NCBI GenBank assembly: GCA_023391625.1
Contig: JAEWAN010000034.1
Coordinates: 372,001 to 436,000 of the forward strand
DNA: 64,000 nucleotides
From: Bacteroidota bacterium
Lineage (GTDB): Bacteria > Bacteroidota > Bacteroidia > Bacteroidales > Paludibacteraceae
Direction of reading: 5' to 3'
Below are positions 45,207 through 54,203 of this stretch, one piece after another; within the stretch, counting starts at the first letter, position 1; every line of letters starts with the position of its first letter. Position numbers and translations under genes: made by a program. The notes beneath the pieces are model-generated. The model saw only the letters and a program-made list of their open reading frames with translations, was not told where the DNA came from and did not search any database.

Positions 45207-45280
45207 TGGAGCATAGCGGACTCGAACCGCTCACCTCAACACTGCCAGTGTTGCGCTCTAGCCAGATGAGCTAATACCCC
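45207..45280 (-). tRNA. tRNA-Ala (GGC anticodon)
   Basis: 74 nt folding into a full cloverleaf: acceptor GGGGTAT/ATGCTCC, D stem GCTC/GAGC, anticodon stem CAACA/TGTTG with loop CTGGCAG (anticodon GGC), 5-nt variable loop and T stem AGCGG/CCGCT with loop TTCGAGT. The G3:U70 wobble pair, the alanine identity element, is present, and the discriminator is A. The CCA end is not encoded. It reads GCC/GCU codons. It is a single tRNA gene with its own promoter and terminator. Confidence 0.96.
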
Positions 45281-45298
45281 TTTTCTTTTTAAGCGTTG

Positions 45299-45306
45299 CA
45301 AAGATA
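45299..45306 (-). promoter_or_regulatory. -7 element of tRNA-Ala
   Basis: Minus strand TATCTTTG, a perfect TAnnTTTG, 18 bp upstream of the mature 5' end at 45280. Confidence 0.65.
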
Positions 45307-45407
45307 AAAAAGTTTTAGAAATATTGCTTATATTTGTTTTCATTTTTTCTAAACTTTATACATAAAAAATTCCGGGTTTACCCTGACAATTAAAAACAAA
45401 ACTCACT

Positions 45408-45713
45408 ATGTATATATTCAACACAACATACCTGGTTAGCGATAAAATGCACGGAATATGGCATAAATGGCTTTATGAAGAGCATATTCCTTTCATGGAA
45501 AAATCCGGTTATTTTTCTAACAGACAAATATCCAAAGTACTGAGTAACGAGCAACAGGACGGGACGTCCTACTCTGTACAATTCCATATTCCATCTTTGG
45601 AACTGCTGGAAGAATGGGAAAAACAATACGGAGAACAATTTCTACACAATTTCTCAAAAAAATTCGGTGAAGAAGTACTGCTTTTTTCCACCATACTGGA
45701 GGTCATGAAATGA
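45408..45713 (+). CDS. DUF4286 family protein
   Basis: 101 residues, soluble. The opening MYIFNTTYLVSDKMHGIWHKWLYEEHIPFMEKSGYFSNRQISKVL, then a strand YSVQFHIPSLELLEEWEKQYG and a C-terminal helix, match DUF4286, a ferredoxin-like dimeric alpha/beta-barrel family. Function unknown. Its stop overlaps the ruvC start (ATGA), implying translational coupling with ruvC. Confidence 0.85.
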   Translation: MYIFNTTYLVSDKMHGIWHKWLYEEHIPFMEKSGYFSNRQISKVLSNEQQDGTSYSVQFHIPSLELLEEWEKQYGEQFLHNFSKKFGEEVLLFSTILEVMK

Positions 45714-46279
45714 TAAAAAATCAGATCATATTGGGTATTGACCCCGGAACCACCGTTATGGGATACGGATTGCTCAAGATTACTAACAACAAGCCTTCCT
45801 TATTAGCAATGGGTGTCCTGGAACTAAAAAAATACGAAGATCATTATATGAAGTTACAACGTATTTTTTCACGGACATTATCACTGATTGACGAATTTCA
45901 TCCAAACTGCTTGGCAATAGAAGCCCCTTTTTACGGGAAAAACGTACAATCCATGCTGAAACTGGGACGGGCTCAGGGAGTAGCCATGTCTGCCGCTTTA
46001 TATCGGGATCTTCCAATAACCGAATATATGCCTCTAAAAATAAAAATGGCTATCACCGGTAACGGAAGGGCTTCAAAAGAGCAAGTAGCTGACATGCTGA
46101 GGCGTTACCTTAAAATACCGGAAGAAAATATGTTGCCGCAACTGGATGCGACCGACGGACTGGCTGCCGCATATTGTCATTTTCTTCAAATGGGTAATCC
46201 CATAGCAGAGAAACCCTATAACAGTTGGAAAGATTATATCAACAAAAATCAAAATAAGGTCAAACAGGGAAAATTATAA
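45710..46279 (+). CDS. ruvC: Holliday junction resolvase RuvC
   Basis: Endonuclease that resolves Holliday junctions in the RuvABC complex. It has 189 residues. The four catalytic acids are placed as in E. coli RuvC: Asp11 (GIDPGTTVMGYG), Glu71 (LAIEAPFYGKN), Asp146 and Asp149 (QLDATDGLAAAYCH). The KLGRAQGVAM helix and GNGRASKEQVADML are also typical. It overlaps the DUF4286 gene by 4 bp; ruvA and ruvB are elsewhere. It converges on the omega-amidase gene with only 9 bp between stops. Confidence 0.97.
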   Translation: MIKNQIILGIDPGTTVMGYGLLKITNNKPSLLAMGVLELKKYEDHYMKLQRIFSRTLSLIDEFHPNCLAIEAPFYGKNVQSMLKLGRAQGVAMSAALYRDLPITEYMPLKIKMAITGNGRASKEQVADMLRRYLKIPEENMLPQLDATDGLAAAYCHFLQMGNPIAEKPYNSWKDYINKNQNKVKQGKL

Positions 46280-46288
46280 AACAGGAGT

Positions 46289-47065
46289 TCAATAGTCAAT
46301 ACTAAATTTATCCGCATCTTTCCATACGGGAAATTTTTGACGGAATTCCTGTAAACGATCTTTATCTATATCTACCGTTTCTATTTGATAATGAACAGAA
46401 TCAGTTAAAAACAGAAGATCATTCCCTTTATAATCTATCAAACGGGAATTACCACAATACTGTAAACCCTCACCATCTGTTCCTATCCGGTTAACCCCGC
46501 AAACATAAGCCTGATTTTCCAGCGCCCGTGCAGTCAGCAAAGCATCCCAGGCTTTAATACGAGAAGACGGCCAATTAGCAACGTAAACCAAAAGGTCATA
46601 TTCATTATCCACATTACGCGACCATACCGGAAAACGTAAATCATAACACACAAGTATACAGATATTAAAATTTTTGTATGGTACAATCAACTTAGTTTCT
46701 CCTTTAGAAAACAGTTCACCTTCCCTGCCCGGAGAAAACAAATGCCGTTTGTCTGTATAAAAGAAAGATCCATCCGGCAAAACAGCAAATGCGCGGTTAT
46801 AACACTTATCACTTTCTTTTGCAATAAAACTGCCGATAATAGCAAAATCATAACGGGCAGCCCATTTTTTCAATGTCATGACAGTAACCCCCTCCATTGT
46901 TTCCGCCAAATCCGTCCGTTCTATGGTGAATCCAGTGGTAAACATTTCCGGCAGGACAACCAGATCAGTTTTACCTTCGAGATTTTCCAGATGTTTAGCC
47001 GTTCTTTCCAGATTAGCCACCTTGTCATTCCAAAGTATTACATCCTGTAATAAAGTTATACGCAT
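46289..47065 (-). CDS. Nitrilase-superfamily omega-amidase (YafV/Nit2 type)
   Basis: 258 residues. The catalytic triad is visible: Glu40 (LVVLPEMFTTGF), Lys106 (YTDKRHLFSPGREG) and Cys140 (ILVCYDLRFPVWSR). The CYDLRFPVW signature is that of omega-amidases, which hydrolyse alpha-ketoglutaramate or alpha-ketosuccinamate, in salvage tied to glutamine transamination (family knowledge). Length fits E. coli YafV. Cytoplasmic, no signal peptide. It stands alone on the minus strand after the acyltransferase gene. Confidence 0.92.
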   Translation of the reverse strand: MRITLLQDVILWNDKVANLERTAKHLENLEGKTDLVVLPEMFTTGFTIERTDLAETMEGVTVMTLKKWAARYDFAIIGSFIAKESDKCYNRAFAVLPDGSFFYTDKRHLFSPGREGELFSKGETKLIVPYKNFNICILVCYDLRFPVWSRNVDNEYDLLVYVANWPSSRIKAWDALLTARALENQAYVCGVNRIGTDGEGLQYCGNSRLIDYKGNDLLFLTDSVHYQIETVDIDKDRLQEFRQKFPVWKDADKFSIDY

Positions 47066-47101
47066 ACAGTTAATTTTACCTGAGATTAATTATCTATTTA
47101 T

Positions 47102-47134
47102 AAAAAGCCCAAAGTGATCTTTACTCTGAGCTTT
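47102..47134 (-). terminator. Terminator of the acyltransferase gene
   Basis: 12 bp stem on the minus strand (47134-47123 with 47115-47104), using two G-U pairs that favour RNA from the minus strand, 7-nt loop, T-run. Confidence 0.75.
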
Positions 47135-47170
47135 CCATATCCAATCCTTTTTATCTGTTTTCTAAACGTT

Positions 47171-47731
47171 TTACTTTTTCTTTAAATCATCCGGCAAATA
47201 AAACTGATCCGGATAACGAGCCGATACACCGACAAAGAAAGACTGCACTTCCCGCAAATCGTTTTTTTCATCACCGGTAGGATAAAATATACCTGTTATA
47301 CCCAGCTCTTTTTTAGCATAATCAATGTATGCCAGCTGAATAGGAACATTTGCCTGTAAAGCTATGTGATAAAAACCCATTTTCCACTTTTTCACTTTTT
47401 TCCGCGTTCCTTCCGGGGTTATAGCGATATGAAAGGTTTCACGTTCATTAAACATAGAAACCACTTGTTGTGTCACCGAACTTTTTCTGGAACGATCTAC
47501 CGGAACTCCACCCATGCTCCTCAATATATTTCCTACAGGAAAGAAAAACCAGGATTTTTTCATCAGAAATGACGCGTTACGCCCTTCCGCCCAATAGTAT
47601 AGCTTACCCAATATAAAATCCCAATTACTGGTGTGCGGAGCTACGCAAATCACGCTTTTAGGTATCTCAGGTATTGTTGTAATATATTTCCAGCCTGCCA
47701 ATTTAAGCAGCCATTTACTAAAATTCTTCAT
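47171..47731 (-). CDS. PlsC-like acyltransferase
   Basis: 186 residues, acyltransferase fold of the 1-acylglycerol-3-phosphate acyltransferase family. The catalytic H(x4)D motif is His33-Asp38 in CVAPHTSNWDFI. GGVPVDR (76-80 region) and ITPEGTRKKVKKWKMGFYHIA supply the glycerol-phosphate-binding motifs. An amphipathic N-terminus without clear membrane spans suggests peripheral membrane association. It is shorter than typical PlsC (about 240), and the HTSNWD variant is common in a Bacteroidota branch, so the acceptor lipid is uncertain. Confidence 0.86.
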   Translation of the reverse strand: MKNFSKWLLKLAGWKYITTIPEIPKSVICVAPHTSNWDFILGKLYYWAEGRNASFLMKKSWFFFPVGNILRSMGGVPVDRSRKSSVTQQVVSMFNERETFHIAITPEGTRKKVKKWKMGFYHIALQANVPIQLAYIDYAKKELGITGIFYPTGDEKNDLREVQSFFVGVSARYPDQFYLPDDLKKK

Positions 47732-48098
47732 AAATATTCTTTTATCGTATTAAAACACAAATCTACTGCTTTTCAAACAAAATCCAAACCGCTCTACCCA
47801 CTTCTTAAATAATTAAAGCCCATTTGTAGAAAAATAAAATGCTCATCTGCCATAACCACGAAATAAAAAACTTTTTATAAAACCTACTCCACGCTCCCCC
47901 AATATATCCGTTTGCTAAATATAAATAGAAACAATATACAACACACCCCAGCCACAACATACATACAGGTTTCTGCAATAAAATTCATTTCTTACCATTT
48001 TACTCAAAGCAAAATATTAACTTTGCATTCACTTACGTCAAACTGAAAAACATTTTTCGGTTCTTAAAGTATATTGCAAACAATCACTTATCATTAGA
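47732..48098. other. Divergent acyltransferase/helicase intergenic region
   Basis: 367 bp. Apart from the helicase -7 element at 48018-48025 I see no gene, hairpin or repeat. The start of the region is AT-rich. Confidence 0.55.
48018..48025 (+). promoter_or_regulatory. -7 element of the UvrD/PcrA-type helicase gene
   Basis: TAACTTTG, a perfect TAnnTTTG, 73 bp before ATG 48099. Confidence 0.5.
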
Positions 48099-50429
48099 AT
48101 GGAATTCCCTTTTTTACAGGATTTAAATGACAGCCAGCGCGAGGCCGTAGTATACACGGATGGGCCTTCACTTGTTATTGCAGGGGCAGGATCCGGCAAA
48201 ACCCGCGTCCTGACTTACAAAATAGCATATCTTTTAGAGAAAGGACTGGCTCCAAGTTCTATACTGGCTCTGACTTTTACCAATAAAGCTGCTCGTGAAA
48301 TGAAGGAGCGTATTGCTCATATCGTAGGTTACAACACAGCCCGGTATTTATGGATGGGAACTTTTCACTCCATTTTTTCCAGAATACTCCGCTCCGAATC
48401 CGAACTATTGGGATATACAAAAAATTTTACCATATATGACTCTTCCGACTCTAAAAGCCTGGTAAAATCCATTATCAAGGAAATGAAGCTGGATGATAAA
48501 ACTTACAGGCCGGGATTCGTTCAATCACGTATATCTTATGCTAAAAACAATCTGATAACTCCTTTTGCGTATGCGAATGACACCGATATTCAAAAAAGCG
48601 ATCTGCATGCGCGTATTCCTTTATTAAAAGAGATATATCAAATATACTGTACCCGATGTCGGCAAGCCGATGCCATGGATTTTGACGATTTACTATTACA
48701 AACCAATCTTCTGTTCAAAAATCATCCGGAAATATTAAATAAATACCAGAATATTTTTAGATTCATTTTAGTAGATGAGTATCAGGACACTAATTTTGCA
48801 CAATATCTTATTGTAAAAAAATTAGCTGAACTTCACGAACAAATTTGCGTTGTCGGCGATGATGCCCAGAGTATATATTCTTTCAGAGGGGCAAACATTG
48901 ATAACATATTGCAATTCAAGACTACTTATCCGAAAGCACAAATATTTAAACTTGAACAGAACTACCGCTCAACCCAGACTATTGTCAATGCTGCAAACAG
49001 CCTGATTGATAAAAATTCCGCACAAATCAAGAAAACAGTCTTTTCCAAAAAAGAAACCGGTTCACCTATCAAAGTGACGAACGTCTTTACAGACCTTGAG
49101 GAAGGCACTTACGTAGGCAATACCATAAAAAGTCTGCATAAGAAAGACAATTACCACTACCAGGAAATAGCCGTTTTATACCGAACCAATTCACAATCAC
49201 GGGTACTGGAAGAGGCTTTAAGGAAAATGGGCATTCCGTATCGCATTTACGGCGGACTTTCATTTTATCAACGTAAAGAGATAAAAGACGTTGTTGCTTA
49301 CTTCCGGTTGGTGTCAAACCCCCACGACGAAGAAGCCCTGAAGCGGATCATCAACTACCCGGCACGAGGCATAGGCGATACGACCGTCAACAAACTATTT
49401 GCAGCCTCACAGCTGCACGGAGTCAGCGTATGGGAAATTCTTTCCGATATTCTCACATACAACGTTCCGGTGAATGCCGGAACTGCCAGCAAACTGGCAA
49501 ACTTCCGTGGAATGATAGAAGGATTCAACAAGCAAATAGCAGAACTCAATGCCTACGAACTGGCTCAATACATCATTAAAACCACAGGTATATTAAGTGA
49601 TACTTTCTTAGACCGTTCACCGGAAAACTTAAGTAAGCAGGACAACGTACAGGAATTGCTCAAAGCAATCCATGAGTTTTGTAACAACAAGGAAAAAGAA
49701 GGAAGTGAAGCCATATACCTTCCTGATTATCTGGCTGAAATATCTTTATTGACCGATCAGGACACAGACAAAGAAGAAAACCGGGAAGAAGTTACTTTAA
49801 TGACGGTGCACGCCGCAAAAGGACTGGAATTTAAAGTCATTTTCATTGTCGGAATGGAAGAAGAACTATTTCCTTCACCATTCTCTGTAGAAAATGAGCG
49901 GGATCTTGAAGAAGAACGACGGTTATTTTATGTAGCAATCACCCGGGCAGAAGAAAAATGTTATATCAGTTATGCCCGCTCACGTTTCCGCAATGGAAAA
50001 ACTAATTTTTCCAATCCCAGCCGTTTTATCAAAGACATCGACGTCCAGTATCTGGACTGTCCGGAAGAAGATGTGCTGCCTGAAAAGCCACGGCTAACAG
50101 GCAGCTGGGATGATGAGGTTGAACTAGAACGCATGCGTTTTAACCGTTCATATAGTTCTTCACAGCGCACAGAACCTGCAGAATACAACAGACCTGCTGC
50201 CCAGCCTAAAAAACTAACCAAGCTACCGACTAATAATACCGAGACAAAAACCGATATTACCAACCCCTCTATTCCAACAGGCAGTTATGTGAAACATCCT
50301 GTATTCGGAATAGGCAAAATATTGAGCATAAGTATGGCAGCAGGAAATGAAAAAGCAGATATTGATTTTGGTGAAAAAGGAATAAAATCGCTTTTACTGA
50401 AATTTGCCAAACTCGAAGTTTTAAAATAA
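48099..50429 (+). CDS. pcrA: UvrD/PcrA-type superfamily 1 DNA helicase
   Basis: ATP-dependent 3'-5' helicase for repair and replication. It has 776 residues. Motifs: Q-motif LNDSQREAVVY, Walker A VIAGAGSGKTRVLTYKIAYLL, ALTFTNKAAREMKERI, motif II FRFILVDEYQDTN, motif III VVGDDAQSIYSFRGA, LEQNYRSTQTIV, MTVHAAKGLEFKVIFIVGMEEELFP, and motif VI RRLFYVAITRAEEKCYISYA. The tail after about residue 660 is charged and ends in a Tudor-like segment (GSYVKHPVFGIGKILSIS), found in PcrA-type helicases that touch RNA polymerase. No nuclease domain, so it is not AddA/RecB. Confidence 0.95.
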   Translation: MEFPFLQDLNDSQREAVVYTDGPSLVIAGAGSGKTRVLTYKIAYLLEKGLAPSSILALTFTNKAAREMKERIAHIVGYNTARYLWMGTFHSIFSRILRSESELLGYTKNFTIYDSSDSKSLVKSIIKEMKLDDKTYRPGFVQSRISYAKNNLITPFAYANDTDIQKSDLHARIPLLKEIYQIYCTRCRQADAMDFDDLLLQTNLLFKNHPEILNKYQNIFRFILVDEYQDTNFAQYLIVKKLAELHEQICVVGDDAQSIYSFRGANIDNILQFKTTYPKAQIFKLEQNYRSTQTIVNAANSLIDKNSAQIKKTVFSKKETGSPIKVTNVFTDLEEGTYVGNTIKSLHKKDNYHYQEIAVLYRTNSQSRVLEEALRKMGIPYRIYGGLSFYQRKEIKDVVAYFRLVSNPHDEEALKRIINYPARGIGDTTVNKLFAASQLHGVSVWEILSDILTYNVPVNAGTASKLANFRGMIEGFNKQIAELNAYELAQYIIKTTGILSDTFLDRSPENLSKQDNVQELLKAIHEFCNNKEKEGSEAIYLPDYLAEISLLTDQDTDKEENREEVTLMTVHAAKGLEFKVIFIVGMEEELFPSPFSVENERDLEEERRLFYVAITRAEEKCYISYARSRFRNGKTNFSNPSRFIKDIDVQYLDCPEEDVLPEKPRLTGSWDDEVELERMRFNRSYSSSQRTEPAEYNRPAAQPKKLTKLPTNNTETKTDITNPSIPTGSYVKHPVFGIGKILSISMAAGNEKADIDFGEKGIKSLLLKFAKLEVLK

Positions 50430-50450
50430 CAAACAGAAAGTACTATACAA

Positions 50451-50488
50451 AAACAAGGCTTAAAAGATTATACTTTTAAGCCTTGTTT
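50451..50488 (+). terminator. Terminator of the helicase gene
   Basis: Perfect 16 bp stem (50451-50466 with 50473-50488), ATTATA loop, T-rich tail. It may also serve the convergent small gene. Confidence 0.92.
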
Positions 50489-50508
50489 CATTTTTATTTT
50501 CTCATGTA

Positions 50509-50784
50509 TTACAATTTCCCAACTTCTTCCATAATTTCCTCTATCCCCTTTTCCCAGTCCTCACGAAGTTTTTTAAAGTAAGACTTTACTATCTTTGAGT
50601 CTTCTTTTCCATCCACATGGTTTACACGAGCCACCAGGTTATCATTCATCTGTACAACTTTCATAACAATATCATCAATCACTTGTCCGTCTATTTTTTT
50701 AAAAAGGCTCAATATATACATTTCCGTAATTAATTCCGTAGAAACGAAACGAATTGCTTTTTTTAATTTTCTTCTACTTGCCAT
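50509..50784 (-). CDS. Conserved small protein of unknown function
   Basis: 91 residues, basic N-terminus (MASRRKLKKAIRF) and otherwise helical and charged: VSTELITEMYILSLFKKIDGQVIDDIVMKVVQMNDNLVARVNHVDGKEDSKIVKSYFKKLREDWEKGIEEIMEEVGKL. Two helical hairpins are likely. There is no signal peptide, membrane segment or cysteine motif, and I do not recognise a named family. It has a -7 element of its own and diverges from the beta-helix lipoprotein gene. Composition and strand isolation support a real gene. Confidence 0.75.
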   Translation of the reverse strand: MASRRKLKKAIRFVSTELITEMYILSLFKKIDGQVIDDIVMKVVQMNDNLVARVNHVDGKEDSKIVKSYFKKLREDWEKGIEEIMEEVGKL

Positions 50785-50810
50785 AACTTAAGTTTTTATT
50801 GATTCAGCTA

Positions 50811-50818
50811 CAAATATA
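50811..50818 (-). promoter_or_regulatory. -7 element of the small conserved gene
   Basis: Minus strand TATATTTG, matching TAnnTTTG, 26 bp before ATG 50784. -33 not recognisable. Confidence 0.5.
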
Positions 50819-50850
50819 AATTATTATTATGACAAAGCCGGCATTTAATT

Positions 50851-50858
50851 TAACTTTG
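50851..50858 (+). promoter_or_regulatory. -7 element of the beta-helix lipoprotein cluster
   Basis: TAACTTTG, a perfect TAnnTTTG, 47 bp before ATG 50906. It is probably the promoter of a three-gene transcript. Confidence 0.55.
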
Positions 50859-50905
50859 CAAAAATAAATCCCTGTACGGTACGTTTAGTTATTCAAAATC
50901 AGGCT

Positions 50906-52423
50906 ATGAGTATACTTATGAAACATATCAACACATTAATACTGATAATATCCGTTTTGTTTTTCTTTCTATTTTCCTCCTGTAACCGGGAAGACTTTTC
51001 TTCCGATCCGAATTTCCGACTTACATTTTCAGTAGACACCCTTAACTTTGACACTGTCTTTACAAACCTGGGCAGTGCCACAAAACGCATCATGGTGCAC
51101 AACAAAAACAATAAATCTTTACGTATATCACAAATAAGCCTGGCCAAACAGAAAAACTCTTTTTTCAAAATAAATGTAGATGGCACCAACAATCCTGACC
51201 ATCAGTTTAATGACATAGAAATAAGGGCTAAAGACAGTATATATATTTTTGTCATGGTCAACATCAAAGAACAGGATTCAAATACCCCCATATTGATAGA
51301 AGACCATTTGCTGTTTCAGACCAACGGCAACAATCAGCAGGTAGTCCTCAACGCATTCGGACAAAACGTAGAATTTCTAAAACAAAAAACAATTACAAAC
51401 GACACCATACTCACTGCCGACAAGCCTTATGTAATATATGACAGTCTGGTGATAGCTCCTCAAAAAACATTAAAGTTAGAAGCCGGCAGCCGTCTTTATT
51501 TCCATAATAAAGCCAATTTAATTGTTTATGGCAATTTGGATGCCCAGGGTACAGCGGACAATCCTATTCTGATACGAGGCGACCGGTTTGACTATATAGA
51601 CTATACTACACCGATACCTTACAATTATGTATCCGGTCAATGGGGCAGCATTATTTTAAAAAGTAATGACGGGAAACATACTCTAAAACATGTGAAAATC
51701 CAAAGTGGCTATAACGGAATCCAGATTCAAAGTCTGACGGAAGATGCTATTCCAACTCCGGAAAACATGCCTAACCTGGAGCTAATCAACTGCCGTATCC
51801 ATAATTTCCAATCATACGGTCTGAAAGTAAAAAATGCCAATGTTACAGTGATTAATACGGAAATATCCAATACAGGCGATTGCAGCGTTTACCTGGAAGG
51901 AGGTAAACACACATTTATCCATAGCACGATAGCGAACTTTTTCAACAGAGGAACTCCTATAAAACAGCCTAACGGACGGAAAAGCCAACCTGCCGTCATG
52001 CTTATGAATCTGGATAAGGTAGCTTCCATGCAAACCTCCTTTATTAATTGCGTGATAGCAGGCAGTTATAGCAATGAGTTAACATTAGCGTCCCAGTTTC
52101 CTGATTTATACAACGGATTATTCCAAAACTGCTACATAAAACGAAAAGATTCTTTGAATAATGATATGTTCAAAAATATCCGATGGAGTAAAGAAAAGGA
52201 CATCGTTTTTAAAAACGATACCATATCCCAGGAACATTATTACAATTTTGAACCAGACTCCGTTTCGCCCGTTCGCGGGTTAGGAGATCCCGCTATTATA
52301 GCCGATCCCGCATATATTCAATACGGGTTACAATTCGACTTAAACGGAATGGACAGGACACAGAATAAAACACCGGATGCTGGGGCATATCAATGGTCTC
52401 CGGCCATCACTGAGGAACAATAG
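50906..52423 (+). CDS. Beta-helix lipoprotein
   Basis: 505 residues. A lipoprotein signal peptide (hydrophobic LILIISVLFFFLF, lipobox FSSC) is followed by an Ig-like beta domain at about 30-150 (FDTVFTNLGSATKRIMVHNKNNKSLRISQISL) and a right-handed parallel beta-helix at about 170-450 (YDSLVIAPQKTLKLEAGSRLYFHNKANLIVYGNLDAQGT, HTLKHVKIQSGYNGIQIQ, LELINCRIHNFQSYGLKVKNANVTVINTEIS). Pectate-lyase-like coils of this type bind or cleave polysaccharide, but no catalytic triad can be seen, so a structural or binding role is as likely. The start is ATG 50906, or 50918 (MKHINTL). It is surface or periplasmic, and first of a tight cluster. Confidence 0.85.
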   Translation: MSILMKHINTLILIISVLFFFLFSSCNREDFSSDPNFRLTFSVDTLNFDTVFTNLGSATKRIMVHNKNNKSLRISQISLAKQKNSFFKINVDGTNNPDHQFNDIEIRAKDSIYIFVMVNIKEQDSNTPILIEDHLLFQTNGNNQQVVLNAFGQNVEFLKQKTITNDTILTADKPYVIYDSLVIAPQKTLKLEAGSRLYFHNKANLIVYGNLDAQGTADNPILIRGDRFDYIDYTTPIPYNYVSGQWGSIILKSNDGKHTLKHVKIQSGYNGIQIQSLTEDAIPTPENMPNLELINCRIHNFQSYGLKVKNANVTVINTEISNTGDCSVYLEGGKHTFIHSTIANFFNRGTPIKQPNGRKSQPAVMLMNLDKVASMQTSFINCVIAGSYSNELTLASQFPDLYNGLFQNCYIKRKDSLNNDMFKNIRWSKEKDIVFKNDTISQEHYYNFEPDSVSPVRGLGDPAIIADPAYIQYGLQFDLNGMDRTQNKTPDAGAYQWSPAITEEQ

Positions 52424-52437
52424 ATATTATCAACCTT

Positions 52438-53475
52438 ATGTTCCAGACTTTTTATAAAATAGTGTTTTCTATTCTTGTTTTTTACGCAGGGATAACCGTT
52501 TTACATGCAGAAAACTCCCGCACTACCTGTTTCCGTGCTATGTTCTACAACGTAGAAAACCTGTTTGATTGTGAACCGGACTCTATAAAGAACGACAAGG
52601 AATTTATTCCTACAGCCAAACGCAACTGGAACTCCAACAAATACAATAAAAAACTATCAGACATAGCTCATGTAATCCAATCATTAGGAAAAGAGCATCA
52701 AGCTGCCATAATAGGATTATGCGAAATCGAGAATAAAAATGTATTAAAAGACCTTACCAATCAACCGACATTAAAAGGTTATCATTTTATTCACTACGAA
52801 TCACCGGATGCAAGAGGCATTGATGTTGCATTATTGTATTCACCCAGCATGTACCATCCGGTTAAAACCGAAGCGATCCCTATCCTTTTTCCCCATGAAC
52901 ATAAAACGACACGGGATATATTATATGTAAAAGGTAATGTTGCCCGGACTGGCGATTCTCTACATATATTTATATGTCATTTTCCGTCACGTTCACAAGG
53001 AATAAAAAAGACGGAACCTTACAGAATACAGGCTGCCGGTATTTTGAAAGAAAAAACAGACAGTATTTTCAAGCTATTTCCAAATACCAATATACTGATT
53101 ATGGGCGATTTCAACGACTACCCTACCAATCATAGTATTTCCCAGATATTAAAAGCCGAAAAAATATCCCCGTCACCGAGTACATCAACACTATACAATC
53201 TTACTTACCCCTTGGCAGAGAAAGGAAAAGGCAGTTACAAACACCAAGGCAAATGGTGCATGATGGACCAAATAATCGTATCGGGCAATTTGCTAAATAC
53301 CGGAAGTACATTATATACCACAGAGAAAGATATCCAAATTTACAATACCTCGTTTTTACTGGAAACCGATAACAAATATGACGGTCATAAACCATTCAGA
53401 ACCTATTACGGCATTAAATACAACGGAGGATACTCCGACCACTTACCCGTCTATACGGACTTTCATTGCCAATGA
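52438..53475 (+). CDS. Secreted endonuclease/exonuclease/phosphatase-family protein
   Basis: 345 residues. An N-terminal signal peptide (MFQTFYKIVFSILVFYAGITVLHA) precedes an EEP-fold domain: FRAMFYNVENLFD, the metal-binding glutamate in IGLCEIENKN, FICHFPSRSQG, NILIMGDFNDYP (the GDFND motif) and the C-terminal YSDHLPVYTDF (SDHLP). These are the conserved metal and catalytic residues of DNase I-like phosphoesterases. The substrate could be DNA, RNA or a phospholipid; the sequence does not say. It starts 14 bp after the lipoprotein stop and its stop overlaps the next start (ATGA). Confidence 0.92.
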   Translation: MFQTFYKIVFSILVFYAGITVLHAENSRTTCFRAMFYNVENLFDCEPDSIKNDKEFIPTAKRNWNSNKYNKKLSDIAHVIQSLGKEHQAAIIGLCEIENKNVLKDLTNQPTLKGYHFIHYESPDARGIDVALLYSPSMYHPVKTEAIPILFPHEHKTTRDILYVKGNVARTGDSLHIFICHFPSRSQGIKKTEPYRIQAAGILKEKTDSIFKLFPNTNILIMGDFNDYPTNHSISQILKAEKISPSPSTSTLYNLTYPLAEKGKGSYKHQGKWCMMDQIIVSGNLLNTGSTLYTTEKDIQIYNTSFLLETDNKYDGHKPFRTYYGIKYNGGYSDHLPVYTDFHCQ

Positions 53476-54011
53476 TTATGGAAAAAACAAACTACAAAGA
53501 TATTTTAGGCCTTTCGTTCAGTAGGATTCAATTCCAGACGATACAAAGCTCTGCTATTGAAAACCCGGAAACCTTTCAAACTATTTTTAAACTGATGTTT
53601 GATAAAAACGAAAAAGTGGCATGGCGGGCAGCATGGATATGTGAAAAAATAAGTGAAAAGCATCCATCCTTTTTTACTTCCGAATCTATTTTCCAAATCA
53701 TAGAATTAGCAACTACAACTACATACAGCGGTGTTCTACGTCTTACCTTATCCACACTGCTCAACTTATCCTTACCGGAAAACCTTCCGGTAGAATTTAT
53801 CAATCTCTGTTTTGACCGCATGGTTTCCCTCAGGCAAACCGTTGCGGTACAAGTTTTATCCATGAAGATCCTATATGAGTTCACCAAACAAGAACCGGAT
53901 TTCCGGACTGAATTAAAAAACATACTGGAATCCATCGAACCAGAAGAATACACCGTAGGATATAAAACAGCCCGAAGAAACATTTTAAAACGCCTTGCAA
54001 AGTCAGAATAA
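53472..54011 (+). CDS. HEAT-like helical protein of unknown function
   Basis: 179 residues, all-helical, with repeat-like helices such as KNEKVAWRAAWICEKISEKHP and RQTVAVQVLSMKILYEFTKQEP that resemble HEAT repeats. No signal peptide, so cytoplasmic. It starts at ATG 53472, overlapping the previous gene's stop by 4 bp (ATGA); an alternative is ATG 53478 (MEKTNYKDILG). The overlap implies translational coupling with the secreted EEP protein, which is odd for proteins in different compartments. Family unrecognised. Confidence 0.78.
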   Translation: MIMEKTNYKDILGLSFSRIQFQTIQSSAIENPETFQTIFKLMFDKNEKVAWRAAWICEKISEKHPSFFTSESIFQIIELATTTTYSGVLRLTLSTLLNLSLPENLPVEFINLCFDRMVSLRQTVAVQVLSMKILYEFTKQEPDFRTELKNILESIEPEEYTVGYKTARRNILKRLAKSE

Positions 54012-54134
54012 AAAAGATTACCACTACCAACAAAATCCGTTGATTAACGTGTGCTGACCGGATTTTATATCCATCAGAAAAGTAATTAAAAAGATATTTT
54101 ACTCTATCACTGCACATTATTTAGATTAATGTGT

Positions 54135-54142
54135 TACTTTTG
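54135..54142 (+). promoter_or_regulatory. -7 element of the acyl-CoA carboxyltransferase operon
   Basis: TACTTTTG, matching TAnnTTTG, 61 bp before ATG 54204. -33 not clear. Confidence 0.5.
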
Positions 54143-54203
54143 TAAAGTACAATTAAGTGTTTTGTAATTTTTGCAAGACTATGTTTAACCAAATAAAAGT
54201 TTT

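Larger units (their letters stand above)
44934..45407. other. AT-rich intergenic region around tRNA-Ala
   Basis: 474 bp holding only the tRNA, its terminator and its promoter. The part 44934-45150 is very AT-rich and shows no gene, clear promoter or repeat. Confidence 0.6.
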
